Position numbers and translations under genes: made by a program
Source: CAZHZT01 sp964537285
Lineage (GTDB): Bacteria; Bacteroidota; Bacteroidia; Chitinophagales; Saprospiraceae
Length of the DNA: 24,240 bases
Reading direction: 5' to 3'
Assembly: GCA_964537285.1 (NCBI GenBank)
Contig: CAZHZT010000083.1
Coordinates: forward strand, 1 to 24,240
The notes under the pieces: model-generated
Databases searched by the model: none
Seen by the model: the letters and a program-made list of their open reading frames with translations, nothing else
What the model was told of the DNA's origin: nothing
Shown: positions 14,301 to 23,113 of the stretch, in pieces
Layout of the letters: every line of letters starts with the position of its first letter
Position numbering within the stretch: position 1 is the first letter of the stretch

Positions 14301-15857
14301 TTATTTTTTAAAAATCTTTACACTAAGTGCCTTACCTGTAGAAGTGTTTCTTAGTTGAAGTACGTAAATTCCTTTTTTTAACTCCCCTAGAGGCAGCGCC
14401 TCTGCATGGGGTCCGGGGGTATAACTTTTATTGGAAAAAACAGTCTGTACTAAGTTTCCGATAATGTCATAAACTTCAATGCTTAGTATTTCTTCATTTT
14501 CAAGAGTAAATTCTAGAGTAGCTTGCTCTTCAATTGGGTTCGGATATACGGAAGGCATGATTTTTTCTGAAGAAAAATCTATGGTTCCAACATTTAGTTC
14601 GTTTAAAATGCCTGCGGCAACGAAGTCAAAGAACCCTTGCTCCGTTTCTGTATCACCGATTGCGATAATTCTACCGTTTGGTTGAATCCCGGCGCTCGCA
14701 ATGAAAGTGTTGCCATCGAAAGGAGATAAATTGTGATTGACCACACCACCCAGACCGAAAGTCTGATCAAGCGTGAAATCAGCATTTAAGCGGCTCATTC
14801 CCAGTTCTAAACCTCCGGCACGTACATAGCCTGTAAGCAAAATTTTCCCATCATTCTGAATGTCAACGGAGCGCAATTGATCATCATCTCCCTGAAAATC
14901 AATGGTAGCTACATCGTTCGTAATTATTGAGCCATTACTTTCTAGTCGAATTGCGAAGAAGTTGTTGTCTTCATCTGCCGTTAGAAATTGCCCCCCAATA
15001 ATGATTTTTCCATCATTCTGAATATTTACGTCTTCCACTCGCTGTTCGGTTACACCGTTAAAGGCTATGGTCGTAAAACCATCAACTCCGAAGCTCGCAT
15101 CCAGAGCACCACCGGTATTTAAACGGAATACAAAACCTAATTCTTCTGTGCCGTCTCCGGTATGGCCAACAGCTATAATTTTCCCATCTTGCTGAAAAGC
15201 CAATTTGGTGATAACATCCTCTCCCCCTAAAGAACCCAAAAAAGCACCTGCATTGGCAAAAGTATTATCTAGTGCACCATCAGCATTTAGGCGAATAACA
15301 ATTAGATCTTCTCCATCAGCACCTGGAATAATACCAGCAACTAGTATTTTTCCATCATTTTGAATAGCCACAGTATTGAAAAAATCATCCCCCTGATCGT
15401 CAAAATCGATTACTAGAAAGCCGTCGGCGCCAAAATTGCTATCAAGGTTTCCGTTAGGTAAAAAGCGAGAGATAATTCCTAGCGTTTGACCGTTTTCTTC
15501 TAGCTCTCCAACGACCACGATTTTTCCATCATTTTGGATTGCAAGGCCATTTCCGCCGTTGTTATTGTCTGCAATATTGAGTATGGCTGCTCCGGTACCA
15601 TTGAAAGTATTATCCAGGCTGCCGTTGGAATTTAGGCGTACAAGAGCCTGATTGTTGCTGTTGGCATCTGCGGCGTGCCCTAAAATAAGAATTTTCCCAT
15701 CGTTTTGTACTAAGCCATCGAAAGCAAAATCTGCATCCTGGGCAAAATCAATAATGGTGGTGGCATTGGTGCCGAAATTGTTGTCCAAATTACCAGACTG
15801 AGCGAAGGCAATGGAACTGAAAAATGTGAAAATGAATGTAAAAAATGAAAGTCTCAT
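14301..15857 (-). CDS. Delta-60 repeat T9SS cargo protein
   Basis: A 518-residue protein with signal peptide MRLSFFTFIFTFFSSIAFAQ. Residues ~22-430 consist of seven repeats of ~55-60 residues, each with (I/V)QNDGKI(x)3G followed by RLN.(N/D)G.LD..FG, the delta-60 repeat (TIGR02608). Seven copies are the right number for a seven-bladed beta-propeller. The C-terminal ~80 residues (PSVYPNPIEEQATLEF...LPLGELKKGIYVLQL) are a T9SS type A sorting domain. It is a secreted or surface-anchored protein of unknown ligand. It is a single gene, with convergent neighbour the ene-reductase and divergent neighbour cydA. Confidence 0.87.
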   Translation of the reverse strand: MRLSFFTFIFTFFSSIAFAQSGNLDNNFGTNATTIIDFAQDADFAFDGLVQNDGKILILGHAADANSNNQALVRLNSNGSLDNTFNGTGAAILNIADNNNGGNGLAIQNDGKIVVVGELEENGQTLGIISRFLPNGNLDSNFGADGFLVIDFDDQGDDFFNTVAIQNDGKILVAGIIPGADGEDLIVIRLNADGALDNTFANAGAFLGSLGGEDVITKLAFQQDGKIIAVGHTGDGTEELGFVFRLNTGGALDASFGVDGFTTIAFNGVTEQRVEDVNIQNDGKIIIGGQFLTADEDNNFFAIRLESNGSIITNDVATIDFQGDDDQLRSVDIQNDGKILLTGYVRAGGLELGMSRLNADFTLDQTFGLGGVVNHNLSPFDGNTFIASAGIQPNGRIIAIGDTETEQGFFDFVAAGILNELNVGTIDFSSEKIMPSVYPNPIEEQATLEFTLENEEILSIEVYDIIGNLVQTVFSNKSYTPGPHAEALPLGELKKGIYVLQLRNTSTGKALSVKIFKK

Positions 15858-16009
15858 GGTTGAAATATTTATTGGTTAAATGTTTCTTTCAACCTTATAA
15901 TAATGAATTGAGGAAAGGTGAACTTTGTACTGATCAAGCCTAATTTATAACCACTCAAAATTATAACGACCTGGCAACAACAAAGCTAATTCTTGGGTTT
16001 ATTTCCGAC

Positions 16010-16084
16010 AGTTGTTAAAAAAAACGCATCACTCCAAAGGGAACTCACTTTGTAGGATTCGATGAACTGCCTTTTTTAACAACT
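16010..16084. repeat. Inverted repeat upstream of cydA
   Basis: agttgttaaaaaa (16010-16022) pairs perfectly with ttttttaacaact (16072-16084) across ~49 nt that contain gcatc/gatg and a small aaag...cttt pairing. It ends 27 bp before the cydA start, so it would be in the promoter or leader. It may be regulatory or another palindromic insertion. The rest of the 15858-16111 gap shows no gene. Confidence 0.5.
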
Positions 16085-16111
16085 TTTCAATAATCAAAAC
16101 TTTCAAAATCT

Positions 16112-17485
16112 ATGGATGTCGAAATATTGTCAAGGATTCAATTTGCGTTTACGGTGGCTTTCCACTACATCTACCCGCCCTTGAGTATAGGCTTGGGCTT
16201 GCTACTAGTGATTTTTGAAGGAATGTATCTTAGGACAAAGAACAAGGAATACGAACAACTTACCCGTTTTTGGACAAAGATCTTTGCTTTGACTTTTGGC
16301 ATTGGTGTTGCGACAGGCATTGTCATGGAGTTCGAATTTGGGACCAATTGGGCAACCTACTCACGTTATGTTGGCGATGTATTTGGGAGTGCATTGGCTG
16401 CTGAAGGAATATTCGCTTTTGCTCTGGAAAGTGGTTTCCTCGGGATATTGTTATTCGGATGGAACAGGGTAACGCCCTTAGTGCATTTCATCTCAACCAT
16501 TGGCGTATTTTTAGGGTCAATGTTTTCAGCGATCTGGATCGTTGTGGCGAACAGTTGGATGCAAACACCTGCCGGGTTTCAAATTGTAGGAGAAGGAATG
16601 AGGGCCCGTGCTGAGATTACCGATTTCTGGGCGATGGTTTTTAATCCATCTAGCGTTGATCGCATCATGCATGTGTGGATAGGTGCATTTCTGGCGGGTG
16701 CTTTCTTAGTGCTTAGCGTCCATGCCTATTACATCCTAAAAAACCGACATGTAGAAATATCTAAAAAAGCTTTCAAAATTGCGCTTGTAGTAGCTACTGT
16801 TTTTTCTCTCTCTCAATTAGCTACCGGCCACAAATCGGCGGATGGTGTGGCGCACAATCAACCCGCTAAGTTGGCAGCAATGGAAGGCCATTTTGATAGC
16901 TTGGCTGTTGCAGATATGTATTTATTCGGCTGGGTAAATAAAGAAGAAAAGAAGGTTACGGGATTATCGGTTCCGGCAGGCTTGAGCTTTTTGGTGCATT
17001 TTGACTTTGATGAACCTGTAAAGGGGCTGGATTATTTTCCTGAAGATGAACAACCGGAGGCTGTTAACGCTATTTTCCAATTCTATCACCTAATGGTCGC
17101 TATCGGTATGTTTTTAATTGGACTAACCTTACTCGCCGCTTTTCAATGGTATAGAGGCAAGCTGTTTGATTCCAAATGGTTGATGTGGGTATTTGTATTT
17201 GCCGTTTTATTGCCGCAGCTTGCCAACCAATTCGGTTGGTACTCGGCGGAAATGGGGCGCCAGCCTTGGGTGGTATATGGTCTATTGCGTACTAGTGATG
17301 CGCTTTCGCAAGCGGTTACTGCTAATCAGGTGCTTTTTTCCTTAATCATGTTTACGGCTATTTATGTGTTGCTGTTCACTTTATTTATTTACTTGATGAA
17401 TAAGAAAATTCAGCATGGGCCTTACGATGTAAAGATGATTGATCAACGTCCCCGTCAAAGTGAAGTAAGTGATGTATTAACTTAA
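16112..17485 (+). CDS. cydA: Cytochrome bd ubiquinol/menaquinol oxidase subunit I
   Basis: A 457-residue inner-membrane protein with about nine transmembrane segments. Haem ligands expected in the family are visible: His18 (TVAFHYIYPPLS), His187 (DRIMHVWIGAF) and Met381 (SAEMGRQPWVVYG, containing the conserved GRQPW). Conserved FGTNWATYSRYVGDVFG and ALESGFLG match CydA. The periplasmic Q-loop after GHKSADGVAHNQPAKLAAMEG is short, as in non-E. coli bd oxidases (E. coli CydA is ~522 residues). With CydB it reduces O2 to water with quinol and generates proton-motive force. In this phylum the donor is likely menaquinol; mqnB lies 5 kb away. cydB follows unusually far off, 245 bp, because a repeat lies between. 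Confidence 0.97.
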   Translation: MDVEILSRIQFAFTVAFHYIYPPLSIGLGLLLVIFEGMYLRTKNKEYEQLTRFWTKIFALTFGIGVATGIVMEFEFGTNWATYSRYVGDVFGSALAAEGIFAFALESGFLGILLFGWNRVTPLVHFISTIGVFLGSMFSAIWIVVANSWMQTPAGFQIVGEGMRARAEITDFWAMVFNPSSVDRIMHVWIGAFLAGAFLVLSVHAYYILKNRHVEISKKAFKIALVVATVFSLSQLATGHKSADGVAHNQPAKLAAMEGHFDSLAVADMYLFGWVNKEEKKVTGLSVPAGLSFLVHFDFDEPVKGLDYFPEDEQPEAVNAIFQFYHLMVAIGMFLIGLTLLAAFQWYRGKLFDSKWLMWVFVFAVLLPQLANQFGWYSAEMGRQPWVVYGLLRTSDALSQAVTANQVLFSLIMFTAIYVLLFTLFIYLMNKKIQHGPYDVKMIDQRPRQSEVSDVLT

Positions 17486-17522
17486 AATGTAAGCATGATT
17501 CATTCAGGATTTTCGGAATGAC

Positions 17523-17717
17523 TCAGGTTAGGGATTAGGCAATTAATAAGCTACCCAAATTTTGCGAAGTAATTTTTTTCTCAGGCTAGGCGGAAAACGT
17601 AGGCATAACTTGTCCCGAATGCCTTCGGGACCCAAAGGTACGGCGAGGCTTTCCAACACAGCCTGAGGAAAAAAGGACAAGTAAAATGGGTAGGGTATTA
17701 TTTTCCTGATCCCTTAA
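17523..17717 (+). repeat. Palindromic repeat element, copy 2 (uninterrupted), between cydA and cydB
   Basis: This copy has no insertions and serves as the empty-site reference for 237-712. The left terminus (agggattaggcaattaataa...) is complementary to the right terminus (...gtagggtattattttcctg). Inner pairs are ctcaggct/agcctgag, cttgtcc/ggacaag and gtcccgaa/ttcgggac, so the whole element can fold into one branched hairpin. A degenerate hairpin (17501-17521, tcattcagg...ggaatga) precedes it. It ends 13 bp before the cydB start codon. There is no ORF. Confidence 0.85.
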
Positions 17718-17730
17718 AAATAAAATTTAT

Positions 17731-18765
17731 ATGGAAACTTTTCTGGGGATGGATTATCCCACTTTATGGTTTTTGGTGGTCGGAGGCGTATTCTCCGGTT
17801 ATGCTATTCTAGATGGCTTCGACTTAGGAGCCGGAGCCCTACACTTATTTTTTAAAAAAGATGAAAGTCGGCGTATTGCTCTGAATGCTGTAGGTCCCGT
17901 GTGGGATGGTAATGAAGTCTGGTTAGTAATTGGTGGCGGGACGTTATTTGCTGGTTTTCCTGTATTGTATGCAACGCTTCTATCGGCTATGTATATTCCT
18001 TTCATGCTATTTTTGTTGTTCATTATTTTAAGGGCTGTTTCTATAGAATTCAGAAGTAAGGAGCCGATGAAATGGTGGCGAGCTTCCTGGGATGTAACTT
18101 ATAGTATTTCCAGTATTATGCTGGCCTTTTTACTAGGAGTTGTATTGGGAAATGTACTTCAGGGAATGCCGCTTGACAATAACTTTGAATTTACAGGCAG
18201 TTGGTTAAGTTTTATTAATCCTTATGCTATTTTGACAGGACTGACGACACTGGCATTGATGACCTTACATGGAGCTATTTATTTATGTCTAAAGACGGAG
18301 GGGCGGTTGTTTGAAAAAGTAGAGCGATTGTTGAGAATAGCAATAATTGCGTTTATTGTGCTTTTTAGTTTAGTGACCCTTTATTCCCTGATATATTATC
18401 CACATTTATCCGATAAATTTAAAGCTAATCCTATTCTGTTTTTGATCCCGGCTTTATCTATTTTGAGCATTGCCAATATTCCGCGATTGGTGAGTAAACG
18501 AAGATTCAAGGGGGCGTTTATTTTTTCATCGCTTACGTTTAGCTTTTTGCTTATAACGGTAGCTATCGAGCTTTATCCTCGCTTATTAATTTCTACTGCT
18601 GAGATAGCTAATAGTATTACCATATACAATGCGGCTTCTTCGGAGAAGTCTTTGGGAATAATGCTGTTGATTGCGGCTATTGGAGCTCCATTGGTGCTTT
18701 TTTACACCTATGTGGTATACAGAACTTTCTGGGGAAAGGTAAAGATGGATGAGACAAGTTATTAG
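17731..18765 (+). CDS. cydB: Cytochrome bd oxidase subunit II
   Basis: A 344-residue protein with about eight to nine transmembrane segments. It has the CydB N-terminal signature GYAILDGFDLGAGALHLFF and the conserved VGPVWDGNEVWLVIGGGTLFAGFP, with GAIYL in the middle. It partners CydA in the quinol oxidase. The start codon is 13 bp downstream of the palindromic repeat, so translation initiation and transcript continuity from cydA may be affected by it. No cydX-like small ORF or cydDC gene is evident. Confidence 0.96.
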   Translation: METFLGMDYPTLWFLVVGGVFSGYAILDGFDLGAGALHLFFKKDESRRIALNAVGPVWDGNEVWLVIGGGTLFAGFPVLYATLLSAMYIPFMLFLLFIILRAVSIEFRSKEPMKWWRASWDVTYSISSIMLAFLLGVVLGNVLQGMPLDNNFEFTGSWLSFINPYAILTGLTTLALMTLHGAIYLCLKTEGRLFEKVERLLRIAIIAFIVLFSLVTLYSLIYYPHLSDKFKANPILFLIPALSILSIANIPRLVSKRRFKGAFIFSSLTFSFLLITVAIELYPRLLISTAEIANSITIYNAASSEKSLGIMLLIAAIGAPLVLFYTYVVYRTFWGKVKMDETSY

Positions 18766-18772
18766 ACGGCAA

Positions 18773-18843
18773 TCTCACAGCCTTGAATTTTCCAAAAGAG
18801 CTGGCTCGAACCAGCTTCTTTTGGAAAATTCAAAGCTGTGAGA
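18773..18843. terminator. Long hairpin after cydB
   Basis: Arms 18773-18804 (tctcacagccttgaattttc...) and 18811-18843 pair with one G-T and one bulged T, with a 6-nt loop ctcgaa and a GAGCTGG/CCAGCTT tip. It begins 8 bp after the cydB stop. It has no long U-run but would be a very stable RNA hairpin; it could be both terminator and mobile hairpin. Confidence 0.6.
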
Positions 18844-18896
18844 CTAAAATAACCAATAAATAACACATTCGCAATATAAACTTTCGCATACAGTTG

Positions 18897-18904
18897 TATT
18901 TTTG
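18897..18904 (+). promoter_or_regulatory. -7 promoter element of ppk1
   Basis: TATTTTTG exactly matches TAnnTTTG and lies 19 bp before the ATG at 18923. No convincing -33 TTTG was found at the expected distance. It overlaps the TTG at 18902, which argues against that codon as start. Confidence 0.5.
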
Positions 18905-18922
18905 GCTTTAAAAACATCTGGC

Positions 18923-20977
18923 ATGGAACCATCACTTCAAGAGGACTCTATAGATTTCAGTTCATTTCTTATTCCCAGGGATGTAAGCTGGTTACATTTT
19001 AATTATCGTGTTTTACAGGAAGCCAAGGATCCGAGTGTTCCTCTTTATGAGCGCATTAAGTTTTTGGCTATATATTCTTCTAATTTAGATGAGTTTTTCC
19101 GGGTACGTGTGGCATCTATGCGGCGATTGCGAAAATTGGAAAAGGATACCAGAAAGGCCTTGAATGTAACGCCTAAAAAAATCCTTGAAGAAGTGTTGGA
19201 CATCGTGGAAGAGCAGCAGGTAGAGTTTGGTCATGTATTCAGGGAACAAGTACTACCGGGCTTAGCTTACAGAGGTATCTTTTTAGTAAACAATAGTCAG
19301 TTTTCAGCTGATCATCAGCAGTTTGCAGAAAAATACTTTAAAGATAGGATTGAGCCTGATTTATCCTTCCGCCATGTTAAAGATGAAGAAACGGAAATAT
19401 TCCTTGAAAATAAAGCCCTTTATTTTGTATTGGATTGGATCAAAGGGATGACGTTTGTAAAAATTCCATCCAAACGCTGTGGCCGTTTCGTAGAGCTGCC
19501 CGAACATGCGGGTTTCTTTTATGTCACTTTTCTGGATGATATCCTTAGGCATAACCTTCCTCGATATTTTGATGATAAACCGATAAAAGGTATTTTTTCG
19601 ATTAAGGTTTCTCGCGATGCTGAGTTATATATCGACGAGCATAGCGGCGATTTGATCAAAAAGATTAAAGAAAGCCTGGCCGATAGAGAAACTGGCTTGC
19701 CAACGCGGTTTTTATATGATTCAGATATGCCGGCTTCTACCTTGAAAAAAGTTCGTAAAATACTGAACTTAAGTAAGTTTGAGCTGATTCCCGGTGCGCG
19801 TTATCACAATTTCAACGATTTCTTTGCTTTCCCAGCTCCAGAAGGCGTGGAAGGATTGCACGACTCACCCATGCCTCCTCTCGATCATCCGGAATTGGAT
19901 GACGAGCCTTCAATCATGCAAGCCGTGGAACAGCAGGATTACATGCTTCATTTTCCTTACCAGTCTTTTAGTTACGTACTTCGCTACTTAAAGGAAGCAA
20001 TTGAAGATGAAAGTGTTACGGATATTAAAATCACGCTTTACAGGGTCGCTTCCGACTCTTTGGTCGGTCAACATTTAATTGAGGCTTTGGAGAAAGGAAA
20101 AAAAGTTACAGTGTTTATTGAGGCTAAAGCACGCTTTGATGAGGAATCGAATCTGTTCTGGGGAGAACAACTGGAGAAAAAAGGGGCGAAAGTGCTCTAC
20201 AGCAAGCCAAATATAAAAGTGCACACAAAATTATTTCTGATTCTCAAAAAACAACCGGATGGAACGAGCAAAACGCTGGTTTATGTGGGAACAGGAAATT
20301 TTAACGAAAAAACTGCCAAGCTCTATTGTGATCATGCTTTGTTAACAGCAGATCAGCGAATCGGTAATGAAGTGTTGAAGGTGTTTGAAATGCTGGAGGA
20401 AGGAACGAGGCCGGAATTTGAGCACCTTTTAGTTTCTCCTCATGTGCTCCGTCGGAAATTTATTGCATTTGTGGATCGGGAAATTGAGAACGCTAAAGCA
20501 GGTAAAGAGGCTTACATGATCCTGAAAATGAATAGCCTCGAAGACGAAAAGATGATCACTAAACTTTACGAGGCTTCGATGGCTGGGGTAAAGGTTCAAT
20601 TAATTGTCAGGGGAATTTGTTGTATGATGCCGGGGGTAGCTGCAGTGAGTGAAAATATTCAATCCAGAAGTATTGTTGATCGCTTTCTGGAGCATGCTCG
20701 TGTTTACATTTTTGCCAATGCTGGTGAAGAGCAAATGTTTATTGCATCTGCTGATTGGATGACTCGAAATCTTGATCACAGGATTGAATTAGGGGCCCCT
20801 ATTTACGACCAAAGAATTTATCAGCAATTGAGACACATCATCGATCTTCAGTTACGAGATAATACCAAAGCCAGATGCCTGGATCCAGGTACCTTAAATG
20901 ATTATTTTCCAAAAGGTGAAAATGAGTATCGAGCCCAAACGGATACCTACAACTATTTAAAAACACTAGTTCTTTAG
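18923..20977 (+). CDS. ppk1: Polyphosphate kinase 1
   Basis: 684 residues from ATG 18923; a seven-codon longer frame from TTG at 18902 is unlikely because it overlaps the promoter. The enzyme reversibly transfers the terminal phosphate of ATP to long-chain polyphosphate. Family features are in order: N-terminal RDVSWLHFNYRVLQEA and LDEFFRVRVASM (N domain), a head domain, then two phospholipase D-like C domains. Autophosphorylated His434 is in IKVHTKLFLI and a second conserved His619 in TRNLDHRIELGAPIYD. ITLYRVASDS and YVGTGNFNEKTAKLYCDHALL are also typical. Length is normal (~690). The phosphopantetheinyl transferase gene follows after 39 bp. Confidence 0.97.
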   Translation: MEPSLQEDSIDFSSFLIPRDVSWLHFNYRVLQEAKDPSVPLYERIKFLAIYSSNLDEFFRVRVASMRRLRKLEKDTRKALNVTPKKILEEVLDIVEEQQVEFGHVFREQVLPGLAYRGIFLVNNSQFSADHQQFAEKYFKDRIEPDLSFRHVKDEETEIFLENKALYFVLDWIKGMTFVKIPSKRCGRFVELPEHAGFFYVTFLDDILRHNLPRYFDDKPIKGIFSIKVSRDAELYIDEHSGDLIKKIKESLADRETGLPTRFLYDSDMPASTLKKVRKILNLSKFELIPGARYHNFNDFFAFPAPEGVEGLHDSPMPPLDHPELDDEPSIMQAVEQQDYMLHFPYQSFSYVLRYLKEAIEDESVTDIKITLYRVASDSLVGQHLIEALEKGKKVTVFIEAKARFDEESNLFWGEQLEKKGAKVLYSKPNIKVHTKLFLILKKQPDGTSKTLVYVGTGNFNEKTAKLYCDHALLTADQRIGNEVLKVFEMLEEGTRPEFEHLLVSPHVLRRKFIAFVDREIENAKAGKEAYMILKMNSLEDEKMITKLYEASMAGVKVQLIVRGICCMMPGVAAVSENIQSRSIVDRFLEHARVYIFANAGEEQMFIASADWMTRNLDHRIELGAPIYDQRIYQQLRHIIDLQLRDNTKARCLDPGTLNDYFPKGENEYRAQTDTYNYLKTLVL

Positions 20978-21016
20978 CGGTTAATAAGGAACGGAGTAAA
21001 ATGTCAGCCATTGTGA

Positions 21017-21748
21017 ATGAGAAAGGTGTCTTCCATAATACAGTTAACAAGAGGAGAACAAGCTTTTGCTGCTTGTTTGGCCCTTGTAAATGGGGCGTTT
21101 GAAGAGTTGTCCGGGCATTTGGAAATGCTTCATCCTGAAGAGAAAGCGGTATTTCAATCCTATGAATACGAACTTCGAAAGAAGAGTTATTTGCTGGGGA
21201 GATTATCTGCTAAAGTTGCCGTTATGGGGTATGCAAGCCTGAAGGAGGCTGAATCGGTTTGGATTGATTCTGGCGTTTTTAATTTTCCAGTGGTGAAGTG
21301 CCCATTTGTTTCTAATGTTCAAGTTGGTATCACCCATTCTAACGACATTGGATTGAGCATTGCTTTTCCTGAAGTTCATCCTGTAGGAGTTGATTTGGAA
21401 GAAATCAATAAAGAACGGGAAGATGTGGTGCTCAGCCAGCTTACCAATGCGGAAACAGGCCAGCTCCGGCACTTATTCAAAAATGATGTAGAAGCCTACA
21501 CCCTGCTGTTCAGCATGAAAGAGTCTTTATCGAAAATCTTGAAAACAGGGATGATGCTTAATTTTAAGTTTCTAGAGATGAAGGATCTGCAATGGGAGGA
21601 TGGCGTTATGAAAGCTGCATTTAAAAATTTTGGACAATACAAGGCTTATGGTTTTATTGCCGGAGTTTACGCGTTAACCATTGTGCTGCCGGCAAGGACT
21701 ACCCCTGATTTCAGTGAGATGCACAAGATCCTCGAAGCCATTTCCTAA
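21017..21748 (+). CDS. 4'-phosphopantetheinyl transferase superfamily protein (Sfp-like)
   Basis: A 243-residue protein. It shows the superfamily motifs: VGITHSNDIGLSIAF, then VGVDLEEI with metal-binding Asp126 and Glu128, and FSMKESLSKIL with Glu169 and Lys173 (the (W/F)xxKES..K motif). It moves the phosphopantetheine arm of coenzyme A onto carrier-protein serines. Length (~240) suggests the Sfp/EntD-type class rather than the short AcpS. The client carrier protein is not in the window, so fatty acid synthesis or a secondary metabolite are both possible. The gene lies 39 bp after ppk1, probably on the same transcript. Confidence 0.85.
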   Translation: MRKVSSIIQLTRGEQAFAACLALVNGAFEELSGHLEMLHPEEKAVFQSYEYELRKKSYLLGRLSAKVAVMGYASLKEAESVWIDSGVFNFPVVKCPFVSNVQVGITHSNDIGLSIAFPEVHPVGVDLEEINKEREDVVLSQLTNAETGQLRHLFKNDVEAYTLLFSMKESLSKILKTGMMLNFKFLEMKDLQWEDGVMKAAFKNFGQYKAYGFIAGVYALTIVLPARTTPDFSEMHKILEAIS

Positions 21749-21795
21749 TTACTTCTATTAAATACTCATTAACTTAGGTTACAGAGTATTTAAGC

Positions 21796-22392
21796 GGTTC
21801 TAGGTGATTTCATTTAGTAAACGGTTTAAGAACAAAAAGCAGGCCGTTAGGCCTGCCTGATCGTAGCCCTGGGTTCTCCCAGGGTTATAAGTTATAGAGG
21901 CCAACTTCCGCGTAGCGGAAGCACATCACAGGTTATTACTCTTGTGTAGTGTATTACCGCTCAATGTCATCAACTTAAGCTTTTTCTTTGCCTGGCGCTT
22001 TAGCGCCAGGTGTAGTGTTAAGATATATCGGGGCTTTAGCCCATTAATAACAAAAGGGCTAAAGCCCAATCTGACCATTATTCCCCCCGGCACTGAAGTG
22101 CCGGGCTATGATGAGCTTAAGTTGACGGCATTGATGCTAGCACTACTCGGAAGAAATTGGATAGAATAACGTTTTCTCCACGAAGACCTTGGGAAAGGGT
22201 TTACACCTAATTTCTTCCGCGTAGCGGAAGCACACTGCAAAAGAGCAATGGGCTATGATGCGCTTCCGCTACGCGGAAGTTGGTCTCTATTTTATAACCC
22301 TGGGAGAACCCGGGGCTACGATCAGGAAGGCCTAACGGCCTGCTTTAAGGACTTCCCAAATTAATTTCGACCAAATGAAATTATCTAGAACC
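21796..22392. repeat. ~600-bp composite of nested inverted repeats
   Basis: Layers from outside in: ggttctaggtgatttcattt (21796-21815) with aaatgaaattatctagaacc (22373-22392), 18 of 20 complementary; 21838-21889 with ~22293-22343 (agcaggccgttaggcctgcc..., including ctgggttctcccag); ccaacttccgcgtagcggaa (from 21901) with 22262-22283; aatgtcatcaacttaagc (21963-21980) with gcttaagttgacggcatt (22115-22132). Between these sit small GC hairpins: cctggcgctttagcgccagg (21991-22010), gggctttagccc/gggctaaagccc (22031-22067) and cccggcactgaagtgccggg (22086-22105). A 75-residue frame through it is an artefact. It fills the gap between the converging phosphopantetheinyl transferase and mqnB genes and ends 1 bp before the mqnB stop codon. 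Confidence 0.85.
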
Positions 22393-22393
22393 A

Positions 22394-23071
22394 TTAAAGT
22401 AAAAAGGATGAAATTATTTCCTTCAACACTTTGTTCAATTGCTCAATAGCCAAAGGAATATCCCAATTTTCCTTGTTTCGGGGCTCTACATAGTTTGAAA
22501 TAGAGCGGATTTCCAGGAAGCGTACCTTTTCTATTAAACAGGCAAGGAAAAAAGCTGCTCCTTCCATGCTTTCTACATCTGCATCGTAGAAAGATTTGAT
22601 GTTTTTTATGGAGCTTCCAGCGCCGTGAACTTTATTGACAGTAATGCCTTTTGCCCGTGGAAGAAAGTTGAATTCGGCAACCTCCTCATTATGTAAGATC
22701 CCATTTTTAAATGGGAACGCGTCTTTTTCAATCAATGCCAGCTCATGTACATTAGTAAAGCTACCATTGGCTTCCTCCACTCCCAAATCTGCAAATTGTT
22801 CTTCAATAACATTGATGACATCGCCTTTTTCCAGCTTTTTATTAAAAGCACCAGCAATGCCTGCATTAATGATCAAGTCAGGCTTTTGGGTGCTGAAATA
22901 CTTGCCAAGCCAGAAGGCTGTGTATGTCATACCAACACCAGTGACCAAGATATCAACTTGCAAGTCATTCTTTTTATAGGTATTACCTTCTTTATGTTCG
23001 AAATGCTCGTTCAGATAGGCTATTGTTGGAGCAATTTCGAAGGGAGTGGCGCTTACGATGGTTAGTATCAT
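22394..23071 (-). CDS. mqnB: Futalosine hydrolase
   Basis: A 225-residue cytoplasmic nucleosidase of the PNP/UDP phosphorylase fold. It cleaves futalosine to dehypoxanthine futalosine and hypoxanthine in the futalosine route to menaquinone. Visible motifs: MILTIVSATPFEI at the start, ILVTGVGMTYTAFWLGKY, the phosphorylase-superfamily LIINAGIAGAF, the nucleoside-binding VESMEGAAFFLACL, and the MqnB-specific IRSISNYVEPRNKENWDI. It lies 42 bp downstream of the PorV-like gene on the same strand, probably one operon, though the two functions are unrelated. Its stop codon sits directly against the end of the 21796-22392 repeat. Confidence 0.93.
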   Translation of the reverse strand: MILTIVSATPFEIAPTIAYLNEHFEHKEGNTYKKNDLQVDILVTGVGMTYTAFWLGKYFSTQKPDLIINAGIAGAFNKKLEKGDVINVIEEQFADLGVEEANGSFTNVHELALIEKDAFPFKNGILHNEEVAEFNFLPRAKGITVNKVHGAGSSIKNIKSFYDADVESMEGAAFFLACLIEKVRFLEIRSISNYVEPRNKENWDIPLAIEQLNKVLKEIISSFLL

Positions 23072-23113
23072 GGTGATTTTTAGTTTAGAGCGTTTAGAGA
23101 GTTGGGCAGTTGA

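Noticed and set aside
21942..22169. 75-residue plus-strand ORF
   Set aside because: It lies wholly within the nested palindromic composite, and its residues come from the hairpin arms.
21838..22343. CRISPR array
   Set aside because: There are many short repeats, but they are inverted pairs of different sequence, not direct repeats of constant length with spacers.
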